Source of the DNA: Labrys sp. WJW
Lineage (GTDB): Bacteria; Pseudomonadota; Alphaproteobacteria; Rhizobiales; Labraceae
DNA length: 64,000 bases
Direction: 5' to 3'
NCBI RefSeq assembly: GCF_001676615.1
Contig: NZ_LYXZ01000008.1
Location: forward strand, 17,907-81,906
Shown here: positions 8,847 to 18,000 of the stretch, piece by piece
Layout: each line of letters begins with the position of its first letter
How positions within the stretch are numbered: position 1 is the first letter of the stretch
Position numbers and translations under genes: made by a program
The notes under the pieces: model-generated
Seen by the model: the letters and a program-made list of their open reading frames with translations, nothing else
Databases searched by the model: none
Told to the model about the DNA's origin: nothing

Positions 8847-9473
8847 CTATTTGGTGGTATTGGTCATAAGGTCCGCCATGACCGCATCGCCCTCCGCCGT
8901 CAAGCCTTCGATGACGCTGCTGCGATAGGGCTCCGGCCGGTTCTGACTGAGCTTCCATTTGCCCTCGATGCTGGTAATCGCGATCTCCAGCCCGATAATG
9001 CCCTTGATCTGCCCCTTCATGAAAGATGGCGGCGCACTCTCGGGCTGCCAGGGCCGTGATCGCCCGGCCTCGACCAGATTGGTCAGGGCGGTGACATGCT
9101 CGCGCAGCCAGCGCGGATTTTCGGTCGACCTCAAACGGCCATGGACATGGACGGTGACGTAGTTCCAGGTCGGCACGGCCTTGCCGCCCTCCACCTTGTC
9201 GACATACCAGCTCGGCGTGATATAGTGCATCGGCCCCTGGAAGATCGCCAGTACCTCCAGGGCCGGGTCGTGATCGACCGCCATATGATTGTTACGGTTG
9301 AGATGGCCCCGCAACACGCCCTTGCGCCCCTTGTCGGCCACCAGGAACAAGGGGATGTGATTAGCCTGAAGGCGCCCCCGCTCATGGGTGACGACCGTCG
9401 CCAGCGGATGATCGCGCATCAAGGCGTGAAGCACCTCCACGCGCTCTTCCCGGAAATATCGAGGGTTATACAA
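8847..9473 (-). CDS. PaiB-like FMN-binding split-barrel protein
   Basis: This 208-aa protein matches the PaiB/FMN-binding negative regulator family: it opens MYNPRYF, has HPLATVVTHERGRLQANHIPL near residue 20, YVTVHVHGRLR near 125 and GIIGLEIAITSIEGKWKLSQNR near 160. PaiB of Bacillus represses sporulation and protease genes, but the fold is a flavin-binding split barrel like pyridoxamine-phosphate oxidases, so an oxidoreductase role is equally possible. The start is TTG at 9473, with GAGGTGAG correctly spaced upstream and the family's usual MYxP N-terminus restored. It lies between the candidate substrate 2 gene and YcaO-2, where a flavoenzyme acting on the modified peptide would make sense; that is inference. 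Confidence 0.88.
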   Translation of the reverse strand: MYNPRYFREERVEVLHALMRDHPLATVVTHERGRLQANHIPLFLVADKGRKGVLRGHLNRNNHMAVDHDPALEVLAIFQGPMHYITPSWYVDKVEGGKAVPTWNYVTVHVHGRLRSTENPRWLREHVTALTNLVEAGRSRPWQPESAPPSFMKGQIKGIIGLEIAITSIEGKWKLSQNRPEPYRSSVIEGLTAEGDAVMADLMTNTTK

Positions 9474-9527
9474 GGCTCACCTCATACTTCCACGAACTCG
9501 GCATCGCAAAACAGAACCGAACCGTTT

Positions 9528-9564
9528 GGAGCAAAGCACGATATCCGAAATCGCACTTTGCTCC
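9528..9564 (-). promoter_or_regulatory. Hairpin between candidate substrate 2 and the PaiB-like gene
   Basis: Fifteen-base arms (9528-9542 and 9550-9564) enclose a 7-base loop. In the minus-strand RNA the only two non-Watson-Crick positions become G-U pairs, so the stem is complete in that RNA but mismatched in the plus-strand RNA. It lies in the 152-bp gap after the small-protein gene and is not followed by a clean U-run. It could be an attenuator or RNA-stabilising structure that raises substrate output over enzyme output. Confidence 0.5.
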
Positions 9565-9625
9565 AGCTCGCCGTCTTGACGCATTGCCTCGATCAACAAG
9601 TCCGTCAACGTCCTTGAAAAATGCC

Positions 9626-10078
9626 CTAGCAGGCAAAATCGTCGGCATTGCCGTCATCGAGCAACACCGCATCCTGCAGATTGTTGCCGGTTCTCTGCGT
9701 CAGATAGCAAAGCGCCATTTTCAGGGAACGGTTTCGGCCTCGGACGGCTTCGATCGCCGTAGCCGACATGTTCGTGCCGAACGAAAACTCCAGATTGCTC
9801 AGTTCCGCACCGGCCTCGGCAAGCGAGGCGATGCCGACGATATTCTCGGGCTCAAGCGGCTTGCCTTCACCATTGGCAGCGCGGTGGTCGGCAATCACCC
9901 GCCAGCAGAGGGCGGCGACCGCCGCATAGCCATCGCAATTGTTCTCCTTGCCAAAACGACGGACCTCCTTGTCGGGAATCCGAACGATGCGGATGGGACT
10001 CATCTTGATCAGGAAGACGCCGACGCCCCTGTCGCCAATGATGTAGATATGATCTCGATCTCGTCTTATTCCAGCCAT
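9626..10078 (-). CDS. Candidate YcaO substrate 2, repeat-free paralogue
   Basis: This 150-aa protein is homologous to the hexapeptide-repeat protein at its two ends. IIGDRGVGVFLIKMSPIRIVRIP at the N-terminus and LSNLEFSFGTNMS near residue 95 match the first; GNNLQDAVLLDDGNADDFAC at the C-terminus matches the other's last residues. Where the paralogue carries its hexapeptide array, this one has a short linker (TAIEAVRGRNRSLKMALCYLTQ). It ends in Cys and has three other Cys. The ATG has GAGAGGG just upstream. It follows regulator B by 72 AT-rich bases and precedes the PaiB-like and YcaO-2 genes. It may be a precursor, or both proteins may be scaffold/recognition proteins. No known family was recognised. 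Confidence 0.8.
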   Translation of the reverse strand: MAGIRRDRDHIYIIGDRGVGVFLIKMSPIRIVRIPDKEVRRFGKENNCDGYAAVAALCWRVIADHRAANGEGKPLEPENIVGIASLAEAGAELSNLEFSFGTNMSATAIEAVRGRNRSLKMALCYLTQRTGNNLQDAVLLDDGNADDFAC

Positions 10079-10150
10079 GCTACCCTCTCTTGAGTAAATT
10101 TACGGTTTTAAGTTTTCTTATTATGAAATTAAGAAGAAGCATTCTGCGAA

Positions 10151-12118
10151 TTAACTTATCCCAGCTACCCTGAGCCCGCGCACAATAACCTCTTTCATGT
10201 TTCCTTTCTTATCCGGCGTAAGATTTACAACATCCGCCGCGGTGATTCCGGGATACATATCCTTCAAACGCGCACCATAGCTCCTGGCGACTTCCCTGTT
10301 GCCGAGATTGCCATGGCATATTGCCAATATCCTCAGGACGGACTGATCGTTCTCCATTTTGCCGCACATGTCGATCGCCCCGTCGAAGTCCTCGCGAAAA
10401 TAAGCGATCGTGGCCCCACCCCACCAATAGCGGTCGGGCGGGAAGGGGTTGAGTTCGATGGCGCGCTGAAACCTCTGCCAGCCCGCGTCGGGATCGCCCA
10501 GATGCGCCAGGGTGTCGCCATGCGATTCCAACAGGTCGGCCGAATTGGGATTGAGCGTCTCGGCTTCCAGGAATTGCTCCGCCGCCTTGTCGTAGTCGCG
10601 CTGATGCAGCGCAATCACCGCCGACATCCAATGACCGACACTGTTGCCCGCATCGATGTTGATTGCCGCCTCGGCTTCGTGACGGGCCTGCATCAGGAGT
10701 GAAGGGTCGTTCGCTCCCAGCATGAGCCATTCCAGCTGCAGCGCATTGGAGACCGCCCCCCTCGCGCCGGCGAAATCCATATCGATCGCCGCCGCTTTCT
10801 GAAACTCCACTCTCGCGCGCCGCAGGCGCGGCAGGTCGCAATTCTTGAACAGGAGGTGCCCTTCCAGATAGTGGCGATAGGCAAGCGGCTTGGGATCGGC
10901 CCGCAGGCGGTCGAGCTGGTCCCTCTCGATTTCGCTCGCCAGCGTCACCGCGATCCGATGCGAGATCATGCGGAAGGCAACGACCAGATCCTCCAGTTCC
11001 ACCCGATATTCCGCCGCCCAGATGATCTCATCGCCGGGATTGCGGGTCAGGCGCAGGGCCATCTTCTCGCTCCCGGGCACCAGAAAGCCGGTGACGAGAT
11101 AGCCCGAGCGCAGCGCGGCCAGTCTTTCACGATCCCCGGTATCGGCCACGTCGAAACTGCTATGCGGCGCCGTCACCGCAAAGGTGGCGTGACGCGACAG
11201 GCTGTTGGCGACGTCCTCGATCAGCATGCGATAGAGGGGATGCAGGGTCTCTCCCGGCCGCGGCTGCGGCGGGAACAGGGAGACGCGCGGCAGGCCCGCC
11301 AGATTGCGCAGGGCCGGAGGTTGGACAGCCTGCTCGATCGCCGCCGACACCTCGGCTTCCGCGACGACCTGCAGCCGAGGGCGAGGAGCGTTCGCCAGGA
11401 TACGCCGCATCGTGGCCACCGTTTCCGGCCTCGGTTCGATGCCGAATTCATCGCGCAAGGTCTTTTTCAGATCGTCGAAGACACGGTTGGCTTCCTCGAT
11501 ATCGCCGATCCGGCCATAGGCCTCCATCAGTGCGCGGAAACTCTCCTCCCGCTCCGGTTCCAGCGCCAGCATGCGCTCGCCGATCTCGTCGATGTCGCTC
11601 TTCTTGGCACGGGCGAACTGGGTCATCTCCATGAGCACCTCGCCCGCCAGCCCCAGAACCTGGCGACGAAAGCGCTCACGCTCGCTGCGGAACCATTGCG
11701 ACAGATCGGGCCCGCCGCTGTCGATCGTGTCGAGCAGGTCTCCCTTCACCAGCCTGACGACGGCCACGCGCTCGGCCAGCACCTGGGATTTGCGGCGCAC
11801 CATGATCTGGGCAAGGTCGCTGCGGGCGGCTCCAGGTCCGGCCATCAGATTAGAGCCTTCCACCTCGACCAGCGGCTCGTCCAGCGGCCAGAACCTGTTG
11901 ATGCGGGCCAGCAATTGCCGGAGATTGGTGAGGGCCTTCTCTTCGGGAGCATCGTCCCACAGCAACGCGGCAATAGTCTGCCGGCTCATCCGCCGGCTGC
12001 CGCAAAGCAACAGCATCGCAATGAGAACATATCCCTTGCCCGGAAACACGCCCTCCACTGGTTTGGCAACATGCGGTACGCCCACCAAGTGAAGAACAAT
12101 GTCGTCCTCAGCGTCCAT
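10151..12118 (-). CDS. SARP-type transcriptional regulator B (wHTH-BTAD, TolB-like, TPR)
   Basis: This 655-aa protein is collinear with regulators A and C over its whole length. The N-terminal part has SRQTIAALLWDDAPEEKALTNL and the BTAD segment LALEPEREESFRALMEAYGRIG. The TolB-like middle begins VSLFPPQPRPGE near residue 275, and TPR-like helices follow (NPNSADLLESHGDTLAHLG, RAIELNPFPPDRYWWGGA). Its ATG aligns exactly with the other two. It heads the cassette of candidate substrate 2, PaiB-like protein and YcaO-2. Its upstream region shares the 11-bp-phased repeats of regulator A, consistent with auto- or cross-regulation among the three. The ligand or signal is unknown. Confidence 0.9.
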   Translation of the reverse strand: MDAEDDIVLHLVGVPHVAKPVEGVFPGKGYVLIAMLLLCGSRRMSRQTIAALLWDDAPEEKALTNLRQLLARINRFWPLDEPLVEVEGSNLMAGPGAARSDLAQIMVRRKSQVLAERVAVVRLVKGDLLDTIDSGGPDLSQWFRSERERFRRQVLGLAGEVLMEMTQFARAKKSDIDEIGERMLALEPEREESFRALMEAYGRIGDIEEANRVFDDLKKTLRDEFGIEPRPETVATMRRILANAPRPRLQVVAEAEVSAAIEQAVQPPALRNLAGLPRVSLFPPQPRPGETLHPLYRMLIEDVANSLSRHATFAVTAPHSSFDVADTGDRERLAALRSGYLVTGFLVPGSEKMALRLTRNPGDEIIWAAEYRVELEDLVVAFRMISHRIAVTLASEIERDQLDRLRADPKPLAYRHYLEGHLLFKNCDLPRLRRARVEFQKAAAIDMDFAGARGAVSNALQLEWLMLGANDPSLLMQARHEAEAAINIDAGNSVGHWMSAVIALHQRDYDKAAEQFLEAETLNPNSADLLESHGDTLAHLGDPDAGWQRFQRAIELNPFPPDRYWWGGATIAYFREDFDGAIDMCGKMENDQSVLRILAICHGNLGNREVARSYGARLKDMYPGITAADVVNLTPDKKGNMKEVIVRGLRVAGIS

Positions 12119-12625
12119 TCGACTATCCTCGCCTGGGGAGTCTGGTCCGGCATCCCATGCATGCCGCCACCACTTGCCAGATCCCCGCCGTTCCCATCAC
12201 AAATCTCGTGATTCGGAATGAGAACCTTCGGGCCATGCCCGACCTATGCGCCACATCTACTACTTGTTCGTCAAACACATTGAAGTCAACAAGTCCAATC
12301 TGATTCCTCACCAGACTTCACGCCCGAGTCACACAGAAACGGAATCATGAATATCACATCACCCTCGATCAAGAAGTTCATTTATAAAATGATGACAAGG
12401 AATGACCTCTACGCCTATACCTTAAATTATATGATTAATCTTGAAATTATAAAATAAATCATAATTCAATTCTTTAAATAAAGCAGTCGAACAAAGTCAG
12501 ACGCAGGAAAATATCGAGCGCCGCACACCGACAATACATTTAAGGAAGCCAATCGCTTGAAACTTCGGGTATCCGCGCGGCCGACTGGACTCTTCTTGAT
12601 TTCCCCCGCGCCAGCCGCCTCTTCT
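12119..12625. other. AT-rich intergenic region upstream of regulator B
   Basis: This is a 507-bp gap between the end of regulator C and the start of regulator B. It contains the candidate operator of regulator B (12284-12334) and an AT-rich block at about 12340-12500. No gene fits: where regulators A and B are followed by a small-protein gene, regulator C is followed only by this spacer. Confidence 0.7.
12284..12334 (-). promoter_or_regulatory. Candidate SARP-type operator/promoter of regulator B
   Basis: On the minus strand GTGTGAC (12334-12328) and a 5-of-7 match GCGTGAA (12323-12317) are 11 bp apart, and TTGACT follows after 27 bp (12289-12284). Order, spacing and flanking bases (GATTCCTC versus GAATCCTC on the plus strand) match the region upstream of regulator A, although the surrounding DNA has diverged. 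Confidence 0.5.
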
Positions 12626-14593
12626 TCAGGAAAGACCGGCGAGGCGCAGGCCTTGGGCACAGAACTCGACGTCCTCCTGGCGGCGATCCGGTGCCAGGCG
12701 TGCAAGGTCGAGGGCGGACATGCCCGGATAGGTGTCCATGACCCGCCGCCCATAGTGACGGGCCATCGCGGTATCGCCGACGAAGCCATGGCCCATGGCC
12801 AGCACCCGGATGGCCGATTCGTCGTTCTCCATCCGGGCGCACAGCTCGATTGCTTCCTCGAAGCGCCGGCGACGGATGGCGATGGTGGCACCGGACCACC
12901 AATAATAATCCGGCGGGAAGGGGTTGAGTTCCAGGGCCCGCTGGAAGCGCTCCCAGCCCAGTTCCGGCTCGCCAAGATGGGAAAGCGCATCGGCGTGGTG
13001 AACCAGCAGATCGGCCGAATGCGGGTTAAGGACCTCCGCTTCCATGAACTTTTCGGCGGTATAGTCGAAATCATGCTGATAGAGCGCCACCACGGCCGAC
13101 ATCCAATGGCCCGTGCCGTGACCAGGATCGATCTTCATCGCCAGATCCGCTTCCGCCCGGGCCTTGTTGAGCAGGGATGGATCCGTGCCCCCCAGCATCA
13201 GCCATTCGAGTTGCAGGGTCTGGGCAATGCGGGCGCGCGAGGGCGCGAAATCCCCGTCTTCCTCGGTAGCCAGCTTGAACTCGGCCCGCGCCCGGCGCAG
13301 ACGGGCGAGGTCGAAGCTGTGTAGGCGGGCCTGTCCTTCGAGATAATGGCAATAGGCCGCCGGCTTGGGATCGGCGCGGGCGCGATCGAGCTGGTCGCGT
13401 TCGATCTCATTGGCAAGGGTGGCGGCGATCTGCCGCGTGATCAGCCGGAAGGAAAGCGCCAGCCGCTCGGGCGAAACCAGATATTCGGCGGCCCAGACGA
13501 TTTCCTCATCCGGCTGCCGTGTCAGCCGCAGGGCCATGCGCTCGCTGCCCGGCACCATGAAGCCGGTGATCAAATAAGCGCTGCACAGGCTGGCAAAGCG
13601 CCTGGCATCGCCCGCATCGGCGACATGGAAACTGCTGTGCGGTGCGAGAACCGCGAAAGTACGGTGGCGCGACAGGTCGTTGGCAACGTCCTCGATCAGG
13701 GCCCGATGCAGGGGATCCAGCATGCGACCGGGTATCGGGCGCGGCGGAAACAACGCCACTCGCGGCAAGCCAGGCAGGCGAGGCACGGCAGGGTTCGCCT
13801 GAAGCGGGCGTTCATCCGGCACATTGCGCGTTTCGCTGCTCACCTGCACTCGTGGCTGCGGCGCGCTGGCGAGAATGCGACGCACGGTGGCTATAGTCTG
13901 GGGCCGGGGCTCCGTTCCGAATTCGCGACGAAGCATGTCGGTCAGGCCGGCATGAACCCGATTCACCGCCGGAATGTTGCCGTTGCGGCCATAGGCTTCG
14001 ATCAGGACGCGGTAGCTCTCCTCCCGTTCCGGCTCAAGCGCCAGCATGACCTCGCCGATGAGATCGATCTCTCGCTCGGGCGCACGACCGTAGCGGGTCA
14101 TCTCGACCAGGACCTCGGAGGCCAAGGTGAGCACGATGCGGCGGAAGCGTTCGCGTTCACTGCGGAACCATTGCGACAATTCGGGACCGCCCGAATCCAT
14201 GCTGTCGAGCAAATCGCCCTTGGCGAGCAGGACGGCCTGCACCCTCTCGGCCAGCACGCCCGATTTCGCCAGGCGCAGGAGCGCGGCAAGGTCGCTACGG
14301 TCAGCGCCAGGCCCTGCGGTCAGGTGGGGTCCGCTGGTCTCCACCAGCGGGTCGGCATAGGGCCATGTCCTGTGGATGCGGACGAGCAGCTGGCGCAGAT
14401 TGGTGAGCGCCTTTTCCTCGGGCGCATCGTCCCAAAGCAGGGCGGCGATGGCCTGGCGGCTCATGCGTCGGCTGCCGGCCAGCAGCAGCATGGCGACCAG
14501 GACATAACCCTTGGCGGGAAACACCCCCTCTCCCGCCACCGTGAGATGGGGAATACCGACCAGGCGAAGCGCTATGAAAGGCTTGTCATCCAT
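12626..14593 (-). CDS. SARP-type transcriptional regulator C (wHTH-BTAD, TolB-like, TPR), orphan
   Basis: This 655-aa paralogue of regulators A and B has the same order of parts: SRQAIAALLWDDAPEEKALTNL, BTAD LALEPEREESYRVLIEAYGRNG, TolB-like VALFPPRPIPGRMLDPLHRALI, then TPR-like helices with RALELNPFPPDYYWWSGA. The ATG at 14593 aligns with the starts of A and B and gives an identical length; a GTG at 14605 with AGGAGG ten bases upstream is an alternative start. Unlike A and B it is not followed by a small-protein or YcaO gene, so its cassette was either lost or never acquired, or it acts on the other two. The upstream region lacks the GTGTGAC repeat pair. Confidence 0.9.
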   Translation of the reverse strand: MDDKPFIALRLVGIPHLTVAGEGVFPAKGYVLVAMLLLAGSRRMSRQAIAALLWDDAPEEKALTNLRQLLVRIHRTWPYADPLVETSGPHLTAGPGADRSDLAALLRLAKSGVLAERVQAVLLAKGDLLDSMDSGGPELSQWFRSERERFRRIVLTLASEVLVEMTRYGRAPEREIDLIGEVMLALEPEREESYRVLIEAYGRNGNIPAVNRVHAGLTDMLRREFGTEPRPQTIATVRRILASAPQPRVQVSSETRNVPDERPLQANPAVPRLPGLPRVALFPPRPIPGRMLDPLHRALIEDVANDLSRHRTFAVLAPHSSFHVADAGDARRFASLCSAYLITGFMVPGSERMALRLTRQPDEEIVWAAEYLVSPERLALSFRLITRQIAATLANEIERDQLDRARADPKPAAYCHYLEGQARLHSFDLARLRRARAEFKLATEEDGDFAPSRARIAQTLQLEWLMLGGTDPSLLNKARAEADLAMKIDPGHGTGHWMSAVVALYQHDFDYTAEKFMEAEVLNPHSADLLVHHADALSHLGEPELGWERFQRALELNPFPPDYYWWSGATIAIRRRRFEEAIELCARMENDESAIRVLAMGHGFVGDTAMARHYGRRVMDTYPGMSALDLARLAPDRRQEDVEFCAQGLRLAGLS

Positions 14594-15001
14594 CTTGCCC
14601 ACCACGACCTCGGCGCCTCCTGAGAGGTGCAACGCTAGAGAGTCTCGATGGTGAAGATCACACACATGAAGCCAAACACAGCCTCACGTCAGTAATGACG
14701 TCGGTGCCGATCTTCTCCTCATCGAGACCCAGGCCGGATGAACTGCCCCAGCGCGACAAAGCTGCCGGGGCCCACGTACATCTGAGTATCGTCAGAACGA
14801 TCCGCGACTATGCCCCGAACCGTGCTGCGCGGTTGAGAATGGTCAACATTGTGTGACGAGTCAATCAAAGGGACTGCAAAGCCTCTTTGCCCGCTCTATT
14901 CCCTATCATATTACCTCAGAAAGAGAGCGATTTGCCGTGTCATCCTTGGCGGGCCGGCATGCCGGCCCGCCAAGGGCTGAATCCTGGAGCCGCAGCCGGC
15001 C
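14594..15001. other. Intergenic region between regulator C and the RND pump
   Basis: These 408 bp contain no supportable gene. Two inverted repeats are visible: ACGTCA-gtaa-TGACGT at 14686-14701, about 95 bp upstream of regulator C, and a strong GC palindrome at 14944-14975 described separately. Confidence 0.6.
14944..14975 (-). terminator. Perfect GC-rich palindrome downstream of the RND operon
   Basis: Fifteen-base arms (CCTTGGCGGGCCGGC and its complement) meet around two bases, 26 bp after the stop of the RND pump gene. The hairpin would be very stable, but no T-run follows on the minus strand, so it is either a non-canonical terminator or a 3'-end stabiliser. Confidence 0.45.
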
Positions 15002-18000
15002 TCAGCTGCCTTCCGGCTCGCCCATCGTCGCCGGCGTCACCGTCGACGGCTTGGGCTTCTCGCGGAAGAGCTTGCGCACGATCAGCCGAATGGTGACGTA
15101 GAACACCGGCGTGAGGAAGAGGCCGAGGAAGGTCACCCCGCTCATGCCGAAGACCACGGCCGTGCCGATGGCCTGGCGCAGTTCCGAGCCCGGACCGGTG
15201 GCGATCATCAGCGGCACCGCACCGAGGATGAAGGCGAAGGAAGTCATCAGGATCGGGCGCAGGCGCAGCCGGCAGGCCTCGACCACGGCCTGCCAGGGCG
15301 TGTCGCCATGGTCCTCGCGCTGGCGCGCGAACTCCACGATCAGGATGGCGTTCTTGGCGGCAAGGCCGATCAGCATGACGAAGGAGATCTGCGTCATGAT
15401 GTTGTTGTCCATCACCTTGAACCACCAGCCGCCGAAGATCGGCAAGCCGCGTGCCATGCCCCCGAGTAGCGCCGCCAGGATGGAAAGCGGCACGATCAGG
15501 ATGATGGCGAGCGGCAGCGACCAGCTTTCATACTGGGCGGCCAGGAACAGGAAGACGAACAGCACGGCAATGCCGAACACGAAATAGATCGTGTTGCCGA
15601 CCGAGCGTTCCTGGAAGGCGATCTCGGTCCATTCATAGCCCACGCCCGGCGGCAGCACCTCGGCCGCCGCCTTCTCCATCAGGTCGAGCGCCGTGGTGGA
15701 GGACACGCCGGGCAGGCCCGAGCCGCTGACATAGACGGCCGGATAGAGATTGTGGCGCATCACCGTGTCGGGGCCGGTGCGTTCCTCGAAGGAGATCAGC
15801 GAGCCGAGCGGCACCAGGGCACCGGTGCTGCTGCGCACCTTGAGGCGGGTGAGATCTTCCTTGTTGAGGCGGTCGCGTCCTTCGGCCTGGGCATTCACCT
15901 GGAAGGCACGCCCCAGCCGGGTGAAGTCGTTGACATAAGCCGAACCGACATAGACCTGCATCGCCTCGAAGATATTGCCGATCGGCACGTTGAGCATGCG
16001 CGCCTTGATGCGGTCGACATTGACGAAGAGCTGCGGGCCATTGTTGGACAGCGTGGTGTAGACCTGGGTGAGGCCCGGCGTCTGATTGGCCTTGCCGATC
16101 AGGGCATTGGCGGCCTGCATCAGCGCCTCAGGCCCGACGCCGCCGCGATCCTGCACCTGCATCTTGAAGCCGGCGCCGGTGCCGAGCCCCTGGATGGTGG
16201 GTGGCGGAATCACGAAGACGAAGCCCTCCTCGATGGCGAAGACGCGCTTTTGCAATTCGCCCACGATGGCCTGCGCCGACAATCCCTCCTTCAGGCGTTC
16301 GTCGAACGGCTTGAATGGCACGAAGATGGTGGCCGCATTCGAAGCGGCGGTGAAGGTCGCGCCCGAGAAGCCGGCGACACCGATGACATGGGCAACGCCC
16401 GGGCTGCCTGCCGCGATCTGCTGCGCCTTGCGCACCACGGCGTCGGTGCGTTCCAGCGACGCACCGTCGGGCAACTGCACCACGACGATGGCGTAGCCCT
16501 GGTCCGATTCCGGCACGAAGCCCGTCGGCACCTTGGTGTAGACATAGAAGGTGGCGTAGAGCAGGCCTCCATAAATGGCCAGGAACAACAGCTTGTGGCG
16601 AGCGGCAAAGCCGACTGAACCGCCATAGCCGCGCGACATCCTGTCGAAGCCACGGTTAAAGCCGTCGCCCGCTGCCCGGAGCCAGCGGAACAGGAAGAAG
16701 CGGCTGCGATGCTCCGGGTCATGCGGCTTGAGCAACAGGGCGGCGAGCGCCGGCGACAAGGTCAGCGAGTTGAAGGCCGAGATCACCGTGGCGGCCGCGA
16801 TTGTCACCGCGAACTGCTGGTAGAACAGCCCCGATATGCCCGGAATGAAGGCGGTCGGCACGAACACCGCGCACAGCACCAGGGCGATCGCGATGACGGC
16901 GCGGCCGACCTCGTCCATGGTGACATGGGCGGCCCGGTTGGGCGTCATGCCGTCATGGATGTTGCGCTCGACATTCTCCACCACCACGATGGCGTCGTCG
17001 ACCACGATGCCCACCGCCAGGATCAGCCCGAACAGTGTGAGCATGTTGAGCGAGAAGCCGAGCCCCGCCATCACCGCGAAGGTGCCGATGATCGAGACGG
17101 GAATGGCGATGATCGGGATGATCGCTGCGCGCCAGGATTGCAGGAAGACGAAGACGACGATCACCACCAGCACGATCGCCTCGAAGAAGGTCTCGTAGAC
17201 GGCTTCGATCGAGGCGGAGACGAATTCGGTGGGATTGTAGACGATGGAATATTTCAGCCCCGGCGGAAAGGCCTTGGCCAGATCGTCCATCTTGGCCTTG
17301 ACGCGATCGGCGGTCGCAAGCGCATTGCTGCCCGGACGCTGCAGCACGGCGATGCCCACCGTCGGCTGGCTGTCGAGATAGAGGTTGGAACTGTATTGCT
17401 TGGCGCCGACCTCGACGCGGGCGACGTCCCTCAGCTTGAGCAGGCGGCCATCCGGGGTCGACTTGATGATGACGTTCCGGAACTGCTCGGCGTCCTGGAA
17501 ACGGCCCTGGGTGGTGACCGTGATCTCGCTGGTGGTGTTGTTGGGTGAGGGTTGGGCACCGAGCGTGCCGCCGGAGACCTGCACGTTTTGCTCGCGCAGG
17601 GCCTGGACGACCTCACCCGCCGTCAAATCGAAGCTGGCAAGCCGGTTCGGATCGAGCCAGACGCGCAGCGAGGGTTCGCGCAGGCCGAAGGCGAAGGTCG
17701 AGCCGACACCGTCGACGCGGGCCAGGATGTCGTTGACGTTGAGAATGGCATAGTCGGAGATGCCATAGTCGTTCAGCGAATTATCCGGCGAATAGAGCGT
17801 GACGATCAAGAGGAAGTCGGAAGACGACTTGTTGACCGTGATGCCGAGAGCCCGCACCTCGGCCGGCAGGCGCGGCTCCGCCGAGGAGACGCGGTTCTGC
17901 ACCTGCACCTGGGCGATGTCGAGATCGGTGCCGGTGGCGAAGGTGACGGTGATCTGCAGCGAGCCGTCATTGGTGGCCTGGGAAGTCTGATAGATCATCC

